From Ruminococcus sp. AF41-9 (lineage in GTDB: Bacteria > Bacillota > Clostridia > Lachnospirales > Lachnospiraceae): a stretch of DNA of 64,000 nucleotides. Shown in pieces: positions 45,291-56,705 of the stretch. Below the pieces are notes generated by a model. That model did not search any database and was not told the origin of the DNA. It worked only from the letters and a program-made list of their open reading frames with translations. Location of the stretch: contig NZ_QUDO01000010.1 in NCBI RefSeq assembly GCF_003477525.1, positions 1-64,000 of the forward strand, written 5' to 3'. Made by a program: the position numbers and the translations under genes. Each line of letters opens with the position of its first letter. Within the stretch, counting starts at the first letter, position 1.

Positions 45291-46409
45291 TTAATATACA
45301 ATTATTCCCTTATAATAATCAGAAAGATATGATTTTGAAATTTGGGAACCTGTTTTTCTATATGCCGCAATTTTATAATAGTAAGTATTCATTTCCGGAA
45401 TTTTCTTATCTGTATAACTGGTTTTTGATGTCGTTGCAATTTTTTTATATTCTCCGTCTCGTGATGTACTACGATAAATATAATAACCGGTTGCATTTTT
45501 TACTTTTTTCCAGCTAAGTGACACGCTACGTGTTCTATCTGATACTCCGCTTATAGAAGTAATTTCTGTTGTTGGAAATCTGTTGGCAGCTTTAATATGG
45601 TAAATATCCCCGGAAGCTGATTCATAATAACGATTTGTCGAAATTTTTACAAGCAAATCACCCGAACATCTTGGTATCTGCAAAGTTTCATTCGTTGAAA
45701 TACCATAAGACCCCAATGATTTTCTGCTGTTATACTCAATAAATTCAATTCTCCATGTACCTGGATCAGAAACTGAATTATCAATTGTAAACTTAAACGC
45801 AACCCCGTTCAATCCTTTTAATTTCAGACGGTAGTAATCAACATCAGAACCACAGTAAAGCTTTCCTGTATATTGCTTATTTAAAGAGATAATATTAGCA
45901 TTGCTTAAAGATTTATCTCCATAATACCGTTCCTGTTCCCACACATTTGATGCTTTATTATGAATTGCCAGATTATACTCCCCATTACTTCTGTAACTAC
46001 CGCTGCTCTTTATTTTTATATAATATTTTCCCGGCATCCAGCTAAATTTTCCTGACACCGCAGAATTTATATTCCACTCACCTAATGTTCTTCGCTTTGC
46101 ATCATATAATTCAAAATGCCACATTGAATCAGTCTGTGCATTACTGTCATCAAGTTTTAGCTCAAAACTTGTCACACCTTTCTGAGAAATCGTAAACTGA
46201 TACCAGTCTTCATCCTTATAATCTGCTGTTCCCTTTAACCAGGTATTTAGCGGAAGGTTATCTGCTGTTGCAGGATTATTATTTGGTTCACTTTCCTGTA
46301 ACATGCCTGCCTTTACATCTGCTGCAGGATTAAATGCGGTTACACAAAGAGCCATTGTCAGACCTGCAAATACAAATTTGACTAATTTTGCTGCTTTTTC
46401 TCTTAACAT
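45291..46409 (-). CDS. Secreted protein with PPC-like domains and a fibronectin-III-like repeat
   Basis: A 372-residue exported protein. The signal peptide ends near VKAGM. Two prepeptidase-C-terminal-like beta domains follow (ESEPNNNPATADNLPLN ... DEDWYQFTIS; SDVDYYRLKLKG). One FN3-like repeat closes it (VSLSWKKVKNATGYYIYR). ATG 46409 has AGGAG upstream; the longer start at 46484 has no ribosome site. It is the third gene of a secreted-protein cluster. No catalytic motif is seen. Confidence 0.75.
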   Translation of the reverse strand: MLREKAAKLVKFVFAGLTMALCVTAFNPAADVKAGMLQESEPNNNPATADNLPLNTWLKGTADYKDEDWYQFTISQKGVTSFELKLDDSNAQTDSMWHFELYDAKRRTLGEWNINSAVSGKFSWMPGKYYIKIKSSGSYRSNGEYNLAIHNKASNVWEQERYYGDKSLSNANIISLNKQYTGKLYCGSDVDYYRLKLKGLNGVAFKFTIDNSVSDPGTWRIEFIEYNSRKSLGSYGISTNETLQIPRCSGDLLVKISTNRYYESASGDIYHIKAANRFPTTEITSISGVSDRTRSVSLSWKKVKNATGYYIYRSTSRDGEYKKIATTSKTSYTDKKIPEMNTYYYKIAAYRKTGSQISKSYLSDYYKGIIVY

Positions 46410-46504
46410 AATTTTGCTCTCCTTTTCTGCTTTATTGTTATAATCTGATTTTAACATACTGTTAGTATGTAATTCAATATGCATTACTTAAATTTTTCAC
46501 AAAA

Positions 46505-46645
46505 AAACACAATTTATGGGATTTTATATTTTCCCTGTAAATTGTGCTTAATATTTTTATTTACCATGATCCTGCCAGATTTATATATTCTCCGCATACA
46601 TAAAATGACGTTCCGCGAATAATAAAATTCCCAGAACGCCATTTC
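46505..46645 (-). terminator. Two tandem terminator-like hairpins downstream of groEL
   Basis: AAATGACGTTC with GAACGCCATTT (about 46603-46645) lies nearest the groEL stop. CACAATTTATGGG with CCCTGTAAATTGTG (about 46508-46547) lies further on and is followed by a T run on the minus strand. Confidence 0.6.
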
Positions 46646-46674
46646 AACTTTTCACATATTAATCAATGATCGAA

Positions 46675-48312
<1,638 letters not shown>

Positions 48313-48363
48313 TTAAATTCCGATTTTCTGTCTTTCCTGAATAATTAACTTTTTTGTTGTGTC

Positions 48364-48699
<336 letters not shown>

Positions 48700-48790
48700 T
48701 TATCCGTACAGGATTTCGAACCGGCTTCGCTATATCAATACCGGTTTCCGGTAACTGTCTCGGCTCTCTGTCAAACCTTGCCGATTTTTG

Positions 48791-48857
48791 CTAGCACTCA
48801 TTTGCTTCGAGTGCTAATCACTGTCCTTATATTATTGAAAATGGTCTTTTTTCGCAA
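48791..48857 (-). promoter_or_regulatory. CIRCE operator (HrcA) and groESL promoter
   Basis: CTAGCACTC-N9-GAGTGCTAA (48791-48817) is a CIRCE element with one mismatch to TTAGCACTC-N9-GAGTGCTAA. The promoter lies just upstream on the minus strand: TTGCGA (48857-48852), a 17-base spacer and TAATAT (48834-48829). HrcA should repress transcription until heat stress. Confidence 0.95.
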
Positions 48858-48952
48858 GTTCTTTCAGCATAGTAATAATAAGTATATTCTTATGTTTACT
48901 CTCTTATTCTCTTTTTTTCTCTTATTTTCTTAATTTACAAATAATTTTCCAT

Positions 48953-48993
48953 AGTCAAGCGGATATTCGCAATCCGCTTCGCTACTTGTTCAT
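48953..48993. repeat. Short repeat flanking codY, copy 1
   Basis: GTCAAGCGGATATTCGC continues as AATCCGCTTCGCTACTTGT. It contains GCGGAT-N7-ATCCGC. A matching copy with scattered changes lies at 50091-50130. Confidence 0.55.
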
Positions 48994-48999
48994 AACCAA

Positions 49000-49030
49000 A
49001 AAACTGCCCTCCATATCAGGAAGGCAGTTC
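49000..49030 (-). terminator. codY terminator
   Basis: AACTGCC and GGCAGTT with an inner TCC/GGA form the stem, followed by a T run on the minus strand (A run at 48998-49003). Confidence 0.8.
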
Positions 49031-49054
49031 TCGCACTCATATATTCTTTATTTA

Positions 49055-49840
49055 TCAGGATTTCTTGTTTCTCTGAGCCTTGATTTCCTCTAATTCATCA
49101 AATATCACTTCGTTGAGTACTTTGATATAAGTTCCTTTCATACCGGAGGAACGGGATTCAATGACTCCGGCACTCTCAAATTTTCTCAGTGCATTTACAA
49201 TGACTGATCTGGTGATTCCCACGCGGTCTGCGATCTTACTTGCAACCAGGATTCCTTCGTCTCCGTCAAGTTCATCGAAAATATGAATAATTGCTTCCAG
49301 TTCGGAGAATGACAGGGTATTAAACGCAGATTTCACAACCTGCTGCTTTCTGTCCTCTTCTGCATTCTCTTCGTGTACTGCGCGCATCATTTCAAGACCA
49401 ACGACTGTTGTACCGTATTCACTGACAATAATGTCCTCGATATCATATGGTCTGTCAAAACGGTACATAAACACTGTGCCCAGACGTTCTCCTGCAATAT
49501 CGATCGGGTTAATGATTCCCTGATAGCTGCTTGACACGTGTTCAAATCCCAGTGTCTGAAGATTTACATTCTCTTTTGTTGATAAAACTCCAAGGAATCG
49601 CTCATTTAATAATGAGTCTACATAGCCTCCAACCTTATCTTCAATCAGCTCAGTAATTTCTTCCACACCTGGACATAAACTTACGCCCAGAACCTTTCCT
49701 TTCTTGCTGAGCACGAGAATATTCGAACTTAATGTTTCCATTAATACCTGGCAGATATCGTTAAATACCACCTTGCTGGAACTGCTGTTATGCAGAAGTT
49801 TATTGATTTTTCTTGTTTTATCCAGCAACTGAACGCTCAT
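49055..49840 (-). CDS. codY: CodY, global GTP/branched-chain amino acid-sensing repressor
   Basis: A 261-residue CodY with an N-terminal GAF domain (about 1-155) and a C-terminal winged helix (ASKIADRVGITRSVIVNALRKF). It represses nutrient-acquisition genes when isoleucine, valine and GTP are plentiful. ATG 49840 has AGGAGG upstream; 49861 overlaps it. It is downstream of topA in the dprA-topA-codY order common in Firmicutes. Confidence 0.95.
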   Translation of the reverse strand: MSVQLLDKTRKINKLLHNSSSSKVVFNDICQVLMETLSSNILVLSKKGKVLGVSLCPGVEEITELIEDKVGGYVDSLLNERFLGVLSTKENVNLQTLGFEHVSSSYQGIINPIDIAGERLGTVFMYRFDRPYDIEDIIVSEYGTTVVGLEMMRAVHEENAEEDRKQQVVKSAFNTLSFSELEAIIHIFDELDGDEGILVASKIADRVGITRSVIVNALRKFESAGVIESRSSGMKGTYIKVLNEVIFDELEEIKAQRNKKS

Positions 49841-50090
49841 ATTTAGGTCCTCCTTTCGCACTAACGCACGCCTTTCGTGTCACTTGTCCGACTTTCAGGC
49901 ACACTCAGTTACCAATTTTATATTTATAACCTAATATTACACGTTTCGCAGACAAATTACAAGATAAATTTTACTATTTTTCATTTTATCTTTGCTTTTC
50001 TGAAAATAGATTTCTTTTCCAAATATTATTCAACAAATACATTTTCACAAAATAAACCGCTGTTTGCTGTTAATCACTTACCTGTTTCGA

Positions 50091-50130
50091 GTCAAACGGA
50101 TATTCATAATCTGCTCCGCTGCTTGCTCAA
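50091..50130. repeat. Short repeat flanking codY, copy 2
   Basis: GTCAAACGGATATTCAT continues as AATCTGCTCCGCTGCTTGC. It matches the copy at 48953-48993 at most positions and lies in the gap between topA and codY. Confidence 0.55.
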
Positions 50131-50149
50131 TCCTTCCCTGAATATAAAA

Positions 50150-50192
50150 ATACAGGAAAAAGCAGGCTGTTTTTCTCCCCCTTTTCCTGTAT
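50150..50192 (-). terminator. topA terminator
   Basis: ATACAGGAAAA (50150-50160) pairs with TTTTCCTGTAT (50182-50192), with a T run after it on the minus strand. Confidence 0.8.
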
Positions 50193-50250
50193 AAGATTTT
50201 CAGGCCACACAATATCCGCCGTCTGTTTTATCTGGTTTTGTCTTTCTGTT

Positions 50251-52322
50251 TTATTCCTGTTCAGATTCCTTTGCTTCCACATATCCGCAGGTTTCCTGGC
50301 TGCAGACAAGTTTGTTTCCTTTTTCCACCATATATTCACCGCATTTCGGACATCTCTTTGCGGATGGTTTCTGCCAGGACATGAAATCGCACTCCGGATT
50401 ATCCTCGCATCCGTAGTATTTACGTCCCTTTTTGGTCTTTTTCAGTACAACTTCCTTACCACATTTCGGACATGGAACACCAATCTTCTCGAAATACGGT
50501 TTGGTGTTTCTGCACTCCGGAAATCCCGGACATGCAAGAAATCTTCCATGAGGACCATATTTGATCACCATATTTCTTCCGCAGTTATCACAGACAACAT
50601 CTGTGACTTCATCCTGAATCTCAACCTTTTCCAGTTCTTCCTCAGCTGCATCTACATCTTTCTTCAGATCCGGGTAGAAATTGCTGACAACAGTTTTCCA
50701 TTTTACGGTTCCTGCTGCCACACAGTCAAGCAGTCCTTCCATCGTAGCTGTGAAATTGACATCCACAATACTTGGAAATGCCTGCTTCATGATATTGTTT
50801 ACCACCTCGCCAAGTTCTGTTACATAAAGATTCTTCTGCTCTTTTGCCACATAGCGGCGGCTGATGATGGTTGTGATGGTCGGCGCATAAGTACTTGGGC
50901 GTCCGATTCCCAGTTCTTCCATGGTCTTTACCAGAGAAGCTTCTGTATAATGAGCCGGTGGCTGGGTAAAATGCTGTTCCGGTTTCAGTTCTTTGAGCGT
51001 CAATTTCATTCCTTTTTCAAGGCTCCGGTTCAGCACATTTCCCTTTTTCTGGTCTTCCTCATCTGTATAGACAGACATGAAACCATCAAAAACGATCTTG
51101 GACGCAGCAACTGTAAATACATATTCATCTGCTCCGATCTTGACAGAAGTTGTCTCATATCTCGCAGGTGCCATACGGCTGGCTGCAAAACGTTTCCAGA
51201 TCAACTGATACAGACGGAACTGATCTCTGGAAAGAGAATCTTTCAGTGCTGCCGGTGTACGGGTGATATCTGTCGGACGGATCGCTTCATGCGCATCCTG
51301 GATCTTCTGTCCTTTTTTCACTGTCTTCTCTGTCTGGGAGACATAATTCTCTCCATACTGAGCAGTGATATATTCTCTTGCAGCCGCATCTGCTTCCTCT
51401 GAAATTCGGGTAGAATCTGTACGCAGGTAGGAGATCACACCCACGGTACCATTTCCTTTGATATCGATTCCTTCATAAAGCTGCTGTGCCAGACGCATGG
51501 TTTTCTGTGTGGAAAAATTCAGCGTCTTGGAAGCTTCCTGCTGCAGAGTACTGGTTGTAAACGGAAGAGGAGCATTTTTAATCCTCTCACCTTTCTTTAC
51601 TTCTGTAATTTCATATTCTTTTTCATTTAAGGCGGCAAGCAGTTCATCCATTTCCTGTTTGTTATGGATGTTCATCTTTTTATCTGTGCCGTAGAATTTC
51701 GCCTGCAGAGGTTTCTTCTCTCCTTTTACCTGGAACTCTCCGTCCAGGCTCCAGTATTCTTCCGGAATAAATGCATTGATTTCTTCTTCCCTGTCACAGA
51801 TGATACGAAGGGCAACAGACTGTACTCGTCCTGCACTCAGTCCTCTTTTTACTTTTACCCACAGTAACGGCTGATGGTATATCCCACCATACGGTCAAGC
51901 ATACGTCTTGCCTGCTGCGCATCCACCAGATCCATATCCAGATCACGCGCCTGTTTAATAGATGCCTTTACCGCAGTCTTGGTAATCTCATTGAAAGTAA
52001 TCCTGTGCATCTTCTTAGGATCCTCTTTTAATGCCTGCATCAGATGCCAGGAAATGGCCTCTCCCTCACGGTCAGGGTCAGTTGCCAGATAAATCTTATC
52101 AGCCTTTTTTGCAGCCTTACGAAGTTTGGCAAGCAACTCTCCCTTTCCACGGATTGTTATATATTTTGGTTCAAAATCATGTTCCACATCAATTCCAAAC
52201 TGACTCTTGGGGAAATCACGAACATGTCCGTTAGAAGCTTCCACATCATAATTCGCACCCAGGAATTTCTTTATTGTTTTCACTTTTGCAGGTGATTCCA
52301 CTATCACCAGATATTTCGCCAT
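50251..52322 (-). CDS. topA: DNA topoisomerase I, frameshifted
   Basis: Type IA topoisomerase of about 690 residues in two frames. Part 1 (from ATG 52322, AGGAGAG upstream) holds the TOPRIM domain ([32 protein letters not shown]) and stops at 51855 after MVGYTIS. Part 2 resumes in the next frame with [18 protein letters not shown] and carries the active-site tyrosine in [12 protein letters not shown] and three C4 zinc fingers. One added C near 51870 restores a normal protein. Since topA is usually essential, a sequencing error is likelier than decay. Confidence 0.9.
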
Positions 52323-52358
52323 GCTATCTCTCCTAGTCGTAATATGTGAACTGCTCAT

Positions 52359-52505
52359 TGTCTAAAGGCAATAGGCTTCCTGCTTCATCGTCTTCGTAAC
52401 CTACTAACTCCACAGGCGTTAATTCGGGCAGTCCCTGCCCTATATATGACTGGCTCCCTTAACCCACTGTCCAAAGCCTGCAGGATCGCGGCAGCCTTAT
52501 TTCAC
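52359..52505 (-). ncRNA. Structured RNA candidate between dprA and topA (raiA-motif-like)
   Basis: The 200-base gap has no gene but is strongly structured on the minus strand. GGCT (52496-52493) and TCCTGC (52485-52480) pair with AGCC (52377-52374) and GCAGGA (52383-52378), enclosing about 95 bases. Inside are GGCTTTGG...GGGAGCC, the perfect GGGCAG-N3-CTGCCC, and a single-stranded GGTTACGAAGACGATG. Size, long-range closing stem and competence-gene neighbourhood fit my memory of the raiA motif. I cannot verify this without a covariance search. Confidence 0.5.
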
Positions 52506-52523
52506 TCTGTTCTCAGTAACAAT

Positions 52524-53453
52524 TTACGTCCTTACATAATAATGTCTTCCACTTTCCCTGATCAGTCCCCGAAGCATCAGTTCTACCAGACAGTTGCTTA
52601 CCTGAGCCGGTGAAAAGCCTGTTTTTCTCACAATATAATCAGGGTTTTTTGGTCGTAAATCGAGACAACTATACACCAAATTCAAATCACTTGCAAGTCC
52701 TAAGTTGGTTTTTTCCTCTGTTTGCGGGCGGTTTCTGCCGGAAATCCCAAGTTCTTCCAGAATAACTTCCGGACAGTATGCAATCCCTGCACCATCATAG
52801 ATCAGCCTGTGACATCCGGTACTGAGGGCATCACAGACTGCTCCCGGAATCGCAAAAACCATCTTTCCCTGCTCCAGCGCAAAGCCTGCTGTGATCAGAG
52901 AACCGCTGTTTTCTTTCGCTTCCACAACAAGGACTGCGTCAGAAAGTGCACTGATGATCCGGTTTCTTGCCGGAAAACACCACGGCATGGGCTGGGTTCC
53001 AGGCGGACATTCACTGATAATGCCTCCGTTTTCCCACAGAATCCTTTTATAAAGCTGTTTGTTTGTCTTTGGATAGCAGACATCCACTCCACATCCAAGA
53101 ACTGCAAAGGTAGGCATCTTCCCTTCCAGCGCACCTTTATGCCCTTCTGAATCAATTCCCAGTGCCATCCCGCTGATGATCTGTACTCCGGCTTCGCTGA
53201 GCGCTTTTGCATAGCGGAATGCCTGAATCCTTCCATAAGGGCTGCACATTCTGGCACCGATCACAGCAACGGTCGGTTTGTCCGGGGACGGAAGCCTGCC
53301 TTTCAGGTAAATTCTGGAAGGCATCGAAGGATACTGACGCATTTTCTGCGGATACTCCGGATGATCTTTGTCAATACACTGAATCTGTTCTGTATTCACT
53401 GTATCTGTTGCATTTCCTGTGTCTATTACAATTCCTGTGTCAGTTCTTTCCAT
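52524..53453 (-). CDS. dprA: DNA-processing protein DprA
   Basis: About 309 residues. The Rossmann-like DprA domain has VAVIGARMCSPYGR, ISGMALGIDSEGHKGAL, VLGCGVDVCYP and PARNRIISALSDAVLVVEA. A C-terminal winged helix follows (PDYIVRKTGFSPAQVSNCLVEL). DprA loads RecA on incoming single-stranded DNA in transformation. ATG 53453 is preferred over GTG 53465 by ribosome-site spacing. It follows yifB by 20 bases. Confidence 0.92.
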   Translation of the reverse strand: MERTDTGIVIDTGNATDTVNTEQIQCIDKDHPEYPQKMRQYPSMPSRIYLKGRLPSPDKPTVAVIGARMCSPYGRIQAFRYAKALSEAGVQIISGMALGIDSEGHKGALEGKMPTFAVLGCGVDVCYPKTNKQLYKRILWENGGIISECPPGTQPMPWCFPARNRIISALSDAVLVVEAKENSGSLITAGFALEQGKMVFAIPGAVCDALSTGCHRLIYDGAGIAYCPEVILEELGISGRNRPQTEEKTNLGLASDLNLVYSCLDLRPKNPDYIVRKTGFSPAQVSNCLVELMLRGLIRESGRHYYVRT

Positions 53454-53473
53454 ATAAAATACCACGCACCTTT

Positions 53474-55008
53474 CTATTTTATGACAGAATCTTTCTCAAA
53501 GGCTCTGTAGGATAATGCTTCTGCGATATGATGACTGGCGATCACTTCTTCACCTTCCATATCTGCGATCGTCCGGGATACTTTCAAAATTTTGTGATAG
53601 GACCGTGCACTGAAGGAAATCCGGTCGAATGCACGTCCAAGCAGACGTGAAGCACTGTCTGTCAACGGGCAGTAACGGTCGATCTGACTGCTTCGAAGCT
53701 GCCCGTTAAAACGGATGTCTTCTTTTTCATAGCGTTCTTTCTGAATCTTCTGCACCTTTGCAATCCGACTGCGTATCATGGCAGAACTTTCCTTTTTTTC
53801 TTCTCTTTTTCTGTTTTGAAGTTCTTCAAAAGATACCGGCGGAACTTCTGTGCTGATGTCAATCCTGTCCAGCAAGGGGCGGCTGATTTTTCTCATATAA
53901 TGCCCTACTTCCCCCGCGGAACAGGTACAGCGGTTCATGTCAGGATAATACCCACAAGGGCAGGGATTCATGGCTGCGCAGAGCATAAAATCTGCCGGAA
54001 ATGAGTAAGTTCCGCTGGCTCTGGCAATCTGAATCACCTTATCCTCCAGCGGCTGTCGCAGCAGTTCCAGGCTTGCTCTGGAAAACTCCGGCATTTCATC
54101 CAGAAAAAGAACTCCTCTGTGTGCCAGCGTAATTTCACCCGGTCTTGGATTCTTTCCTCCGCCTGCCAGTGCCTGTGGAGTGCTTGTATGGTGCGGACTC
54201 CGGAAAGGTCTTTTTTCGATCAGAGGATGTTCTTTTGAGAGAAGTCCTGCGATACTGTAAATTCTGGTAAGTTCCAGTTTTTCTTCAAATTCCAGTCCCG
54301 GCATGATCGTAGGAAGTCTCCTTGCCAGCATGGTTTTTCCGGTTCCGGGCGGTCCCATCAGAAGCATATTGTGAAATCCGCTGACTGCGATCTCAGCGGC
54401 ACGTTTTGCCCCTTCCTGACCTTCAATATCAGCAAAATCCAGCTATTTTCTTCACTTTCAGAGACAGATACCTCTGCTTTCTGCTCCAGATAAGGCGCAG
54501 GATTTTCCAGACAGTCTGTCAGTTCCCGCAGGGAACGGATTCCCACAACAGGAACATCGGAAACCAGCCTTCCCTCCTTCAGATTTTCATAAGGTACAAC
54601 GCAAAGCCTGCATCCAAAACTGCGGGCACAGAGTACTATGGGAAGGATACCGGAAATCCCATGGATTTCTCCGTTCAGGCTGATCTCTCCGGCCATCATT
54701 ACTCCATCCAGAAGCTGTGGTTTCAGCATCTCAAAAGCCGCCAGAACCGCCGCTGCCACAGGAAGGTCAAATCCGGCTCCTTCCTTTCTCATATCCGCCG
54801 GTGCCAGATTCACCGTAATTCTTTTCGGTGGAAAATAATATCCATTATTTTTAAAAGCAGTACGGACTCTGTCTTGCGCTTCCTTTACCTGTGCGGAAGG
54901 AAAACCTACCATAATAAAGGAAGGAAGTCCGTTACTTACATCTGCCTCCACCTGGATTGGGTGGACTTCTACCCCTAAAATAGCTGCTGATAATACACTT
55001 GCAAACAT
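53474..55008 (-). CDS. yifB: YifB/ComM-type Mg-chelatase-like AAA ATPase, frameshifted
   Basis: About 510 residues in two frames. Part 1 from ATG 55008 (MFASVLSAAILGVEV, AAGGAT upstream) has the Lon-protease-like fold (KRITVNLAPADMRKEG). Near 54441 the frame slips: adding one base gives LDFADIEGQEGAKRAAEIA, continuous with part 2. Part 2 has Walker A LMGPPGTGKTM, Walker B GVLFLDEMPEF and the zinc-like CPCGYYPDMNRCTC. ComM homologues are branch-migration helicases in transformation. dprA follows. Confidence 0.88.
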
Positions 55009-55386
55009 ATTCGATCCTTTCTGCGCACGAAAAAGCCCCCGCACTTTTTTGCGTCTTTTACTCATTTTCCGAAATTGCTTTCGCAACACGTTTTCCCATG
55101 CTGCAATTCTTAATTTTCATAGAACTCTTTCTATCTCATCATTTGGTATGATTCATTTTTAATTTATTGTTATGGAAAATTTACCTCAGAAATCAGAAAT
55201 GTAATAAAAAATGGTGATAAAAAATATAGATAATAAAGATATAAAGCTGCTACTGTCAAAGGTATTTTTGCCCTGACCAAATGGCTATCTAATTATAGTA
55301 GCCCATTTTGCTCCAAATTGCAATAGTGCATTTTGTTCTGTTTTATACTTTTTTCACATAAAAACAAGTGAAAGAGGTGAAACCCT
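55009..55386. other. Intergenic region between yifB and the XRE gene
   Basis: No gene is supported. Two direct repeats, CATTTTGCTC (55304-55313) and CATTTTGTTC (55329-55338), are 25 bases apart just upstream of the XRE gene and may be operator sites. A possible TATACT box lies at 55344-55349. Confidence 0.35.
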
Positions 55387-55602
55387 ATGAAATTTCAGCG
55401 TATTCAGGATTTACGAACAGATGCAGACCTGTCACAGAAACAACTCAGTGAAATTCTTCACATCAGTCAGCGTTCCTATTCCCATTACGAGACTGGTTCC
55501 CGTAATATTCCGATTGAAATGCTGATCCGTCTGGCTAATTATTATAATACCAGTATTGATTATCTGGTTGGACGTACAGATAACAAAAAGATGGCAAAAT
55601 AA
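55387..55602 (+). CDS. XRE-family small DNA-binding protein
   Basis: A 71-residue Cro/C1-type HTH protein (LRTDADLSQKQLSEILHISQ, SHYETGSRNIPIEMLIRLA, NTSIDYLVGRTD). AGAGGTG lies upstream of the ATG. It is a single gene transcribed opposite to its neighbours. Its tandem upstream repeats suggest autoregulation. It could be a stand-alone regulator or a phage relic. Confidence 0.85.
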   Translation: MKFQRIQDLRTDADLSQKQLSEILHISQRSYSHYETGSRNIPIEMLIRLANYYNTSIDYLVGRTDNKKMAK

Positions 55603-55897
55603 CAGAACGATTTGCCAGAGATAATGGCAGAAAATATCACTGTGTAAAAAAGCAAAAACAGCATAAGCCAAAATGGTAAGAACAAAAACAGTAAGAACAT
55701 ATAAGAAATACTGAAAAATGTAAGAAAAAAGAAAGAACTGATTCCGCTAAACTGCCGGCCATTTCTTTCTTTTTTCTTTTATCATTTGTGTTTCTTTTGT
55801 CGTTCGTGATTTTATTTACAGGTTTTATTTACAGATTTTGTTTACGATAACAGAAATTCCTCACCGTCAAAAAACATATAAAGAAATTCCTTATCTA

Positions 55898-56485
55898 TCA
55901 GCCTCTGACCATAATACAGTCCACAGACGGATGCACTCCGGCACCTTCTGCCTTTGTTTTGGTCTTAATCTTTACATAAAGCTGTCCATTGTCAAAGGTC
56001 AGATATCCAGTCGCTTTATTTCCGAGGGAATCTGTAAAAGATACACGGGCCGCATTTCCGGCTACGGATTTCTTTACCTTTGCCTCGCATGTGGCAGTCC
56101 CCTTCTTATTCGTCTGCTGATAGGTAAAAGTAACCGACTTCTCTGTCAGTTTACTGATCGTTATGGTGACTCTGCCATTTGTGCTGTACCAGGTTCCAAG
56201 GTAATCTTCCGGATTAAACACATAGGCACGTTCCAGCTCCGGAGTCGGTGTTACCGTCGGAATCGGTGTAGGCGTGGGCGTGGGAGTAGCCGCAGGTGTC
56301 GGTGTCACAGTAGGAACACTTTCCAGTGCTGCGATTGCCTCTGCCTTTCGCTGCTGTTTTTCACTCTCATTCTTCTGATGAACCAGCCAGATACCAGCAA
56401 ATCCAAGCATAAGAAACAGAATCAGCACCATCACCAGAAGCTTCTTCAGTCTTTTTTTCTTTTTGTTCCTCTTTTTATTGCTCAT
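55898..56485 (-). CDS. Membrane-anchored protein with Thr/Pro linker
   Basis: About 195 residues. A very basic N-terminus (NKKRNKKKKRLKK) is followed by one transmembrane helix (about 17-37), a Thr-Pro linker (TPAATPTPTPTPIPTVTPTP) and a beta-rich extracellular domain (EDYLGTWYSTNGRVTITISK, VSFTDSLGNKATGYLTFD). The domain resembles lipocalin-like or DUF-type binding folds, but I do not recognise it. ATG 56485 is preferred over the upstream TTG. Confidence 0.7.
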   Translation of the reverse strand: MSNKKRNKKKKRLKKLLVMVLILFLMLGFAGIWLVHQKNESEKQQRKAEAIAALESVPTVTPTPAATPTPTPTPIPTVTPTPELERAYVFNPEDYLGTWYSTNGRVTITISKLTEKSVTFTYQQTNKKGTATCEAKVKKSVAGNAARVSFTDSLGNKATGYLTFDNGQLYVKIKTKTKAEGAGVHPSVDCIMVRG

Positions 56486-56548
56486 TACCGACAAATCCTG
56501 CGTCTCCTCTTTTTCTTCTGCAATGATATCTATTCTCTTATGTCATAT

Positions 56549-56635
56549 TATAGCGATCCTCTAAAATAACGCATCTTAATCCAGTCCATCAGAGGGTGAA
56601 CTGTCTTAAATGCATTATTTACGAGGATTGCTATA
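56549..56635. repeat. 87-bp palindromic dispersed repeat, copy 2
   Basis: Identical to the element at 23998-24084, including the central CCATCAGAGGGTGAACTG. It lies in the gap between the membrane-anchored protein and the PurF paralogue. Confidence 0.85.
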
Positions 56636-56705
56636 GAATATCATACCTGAAACAGATATCTGTAAACTTAAATATTTGCTTTTATTTTTATAACGATGCA
56701 CTTTT

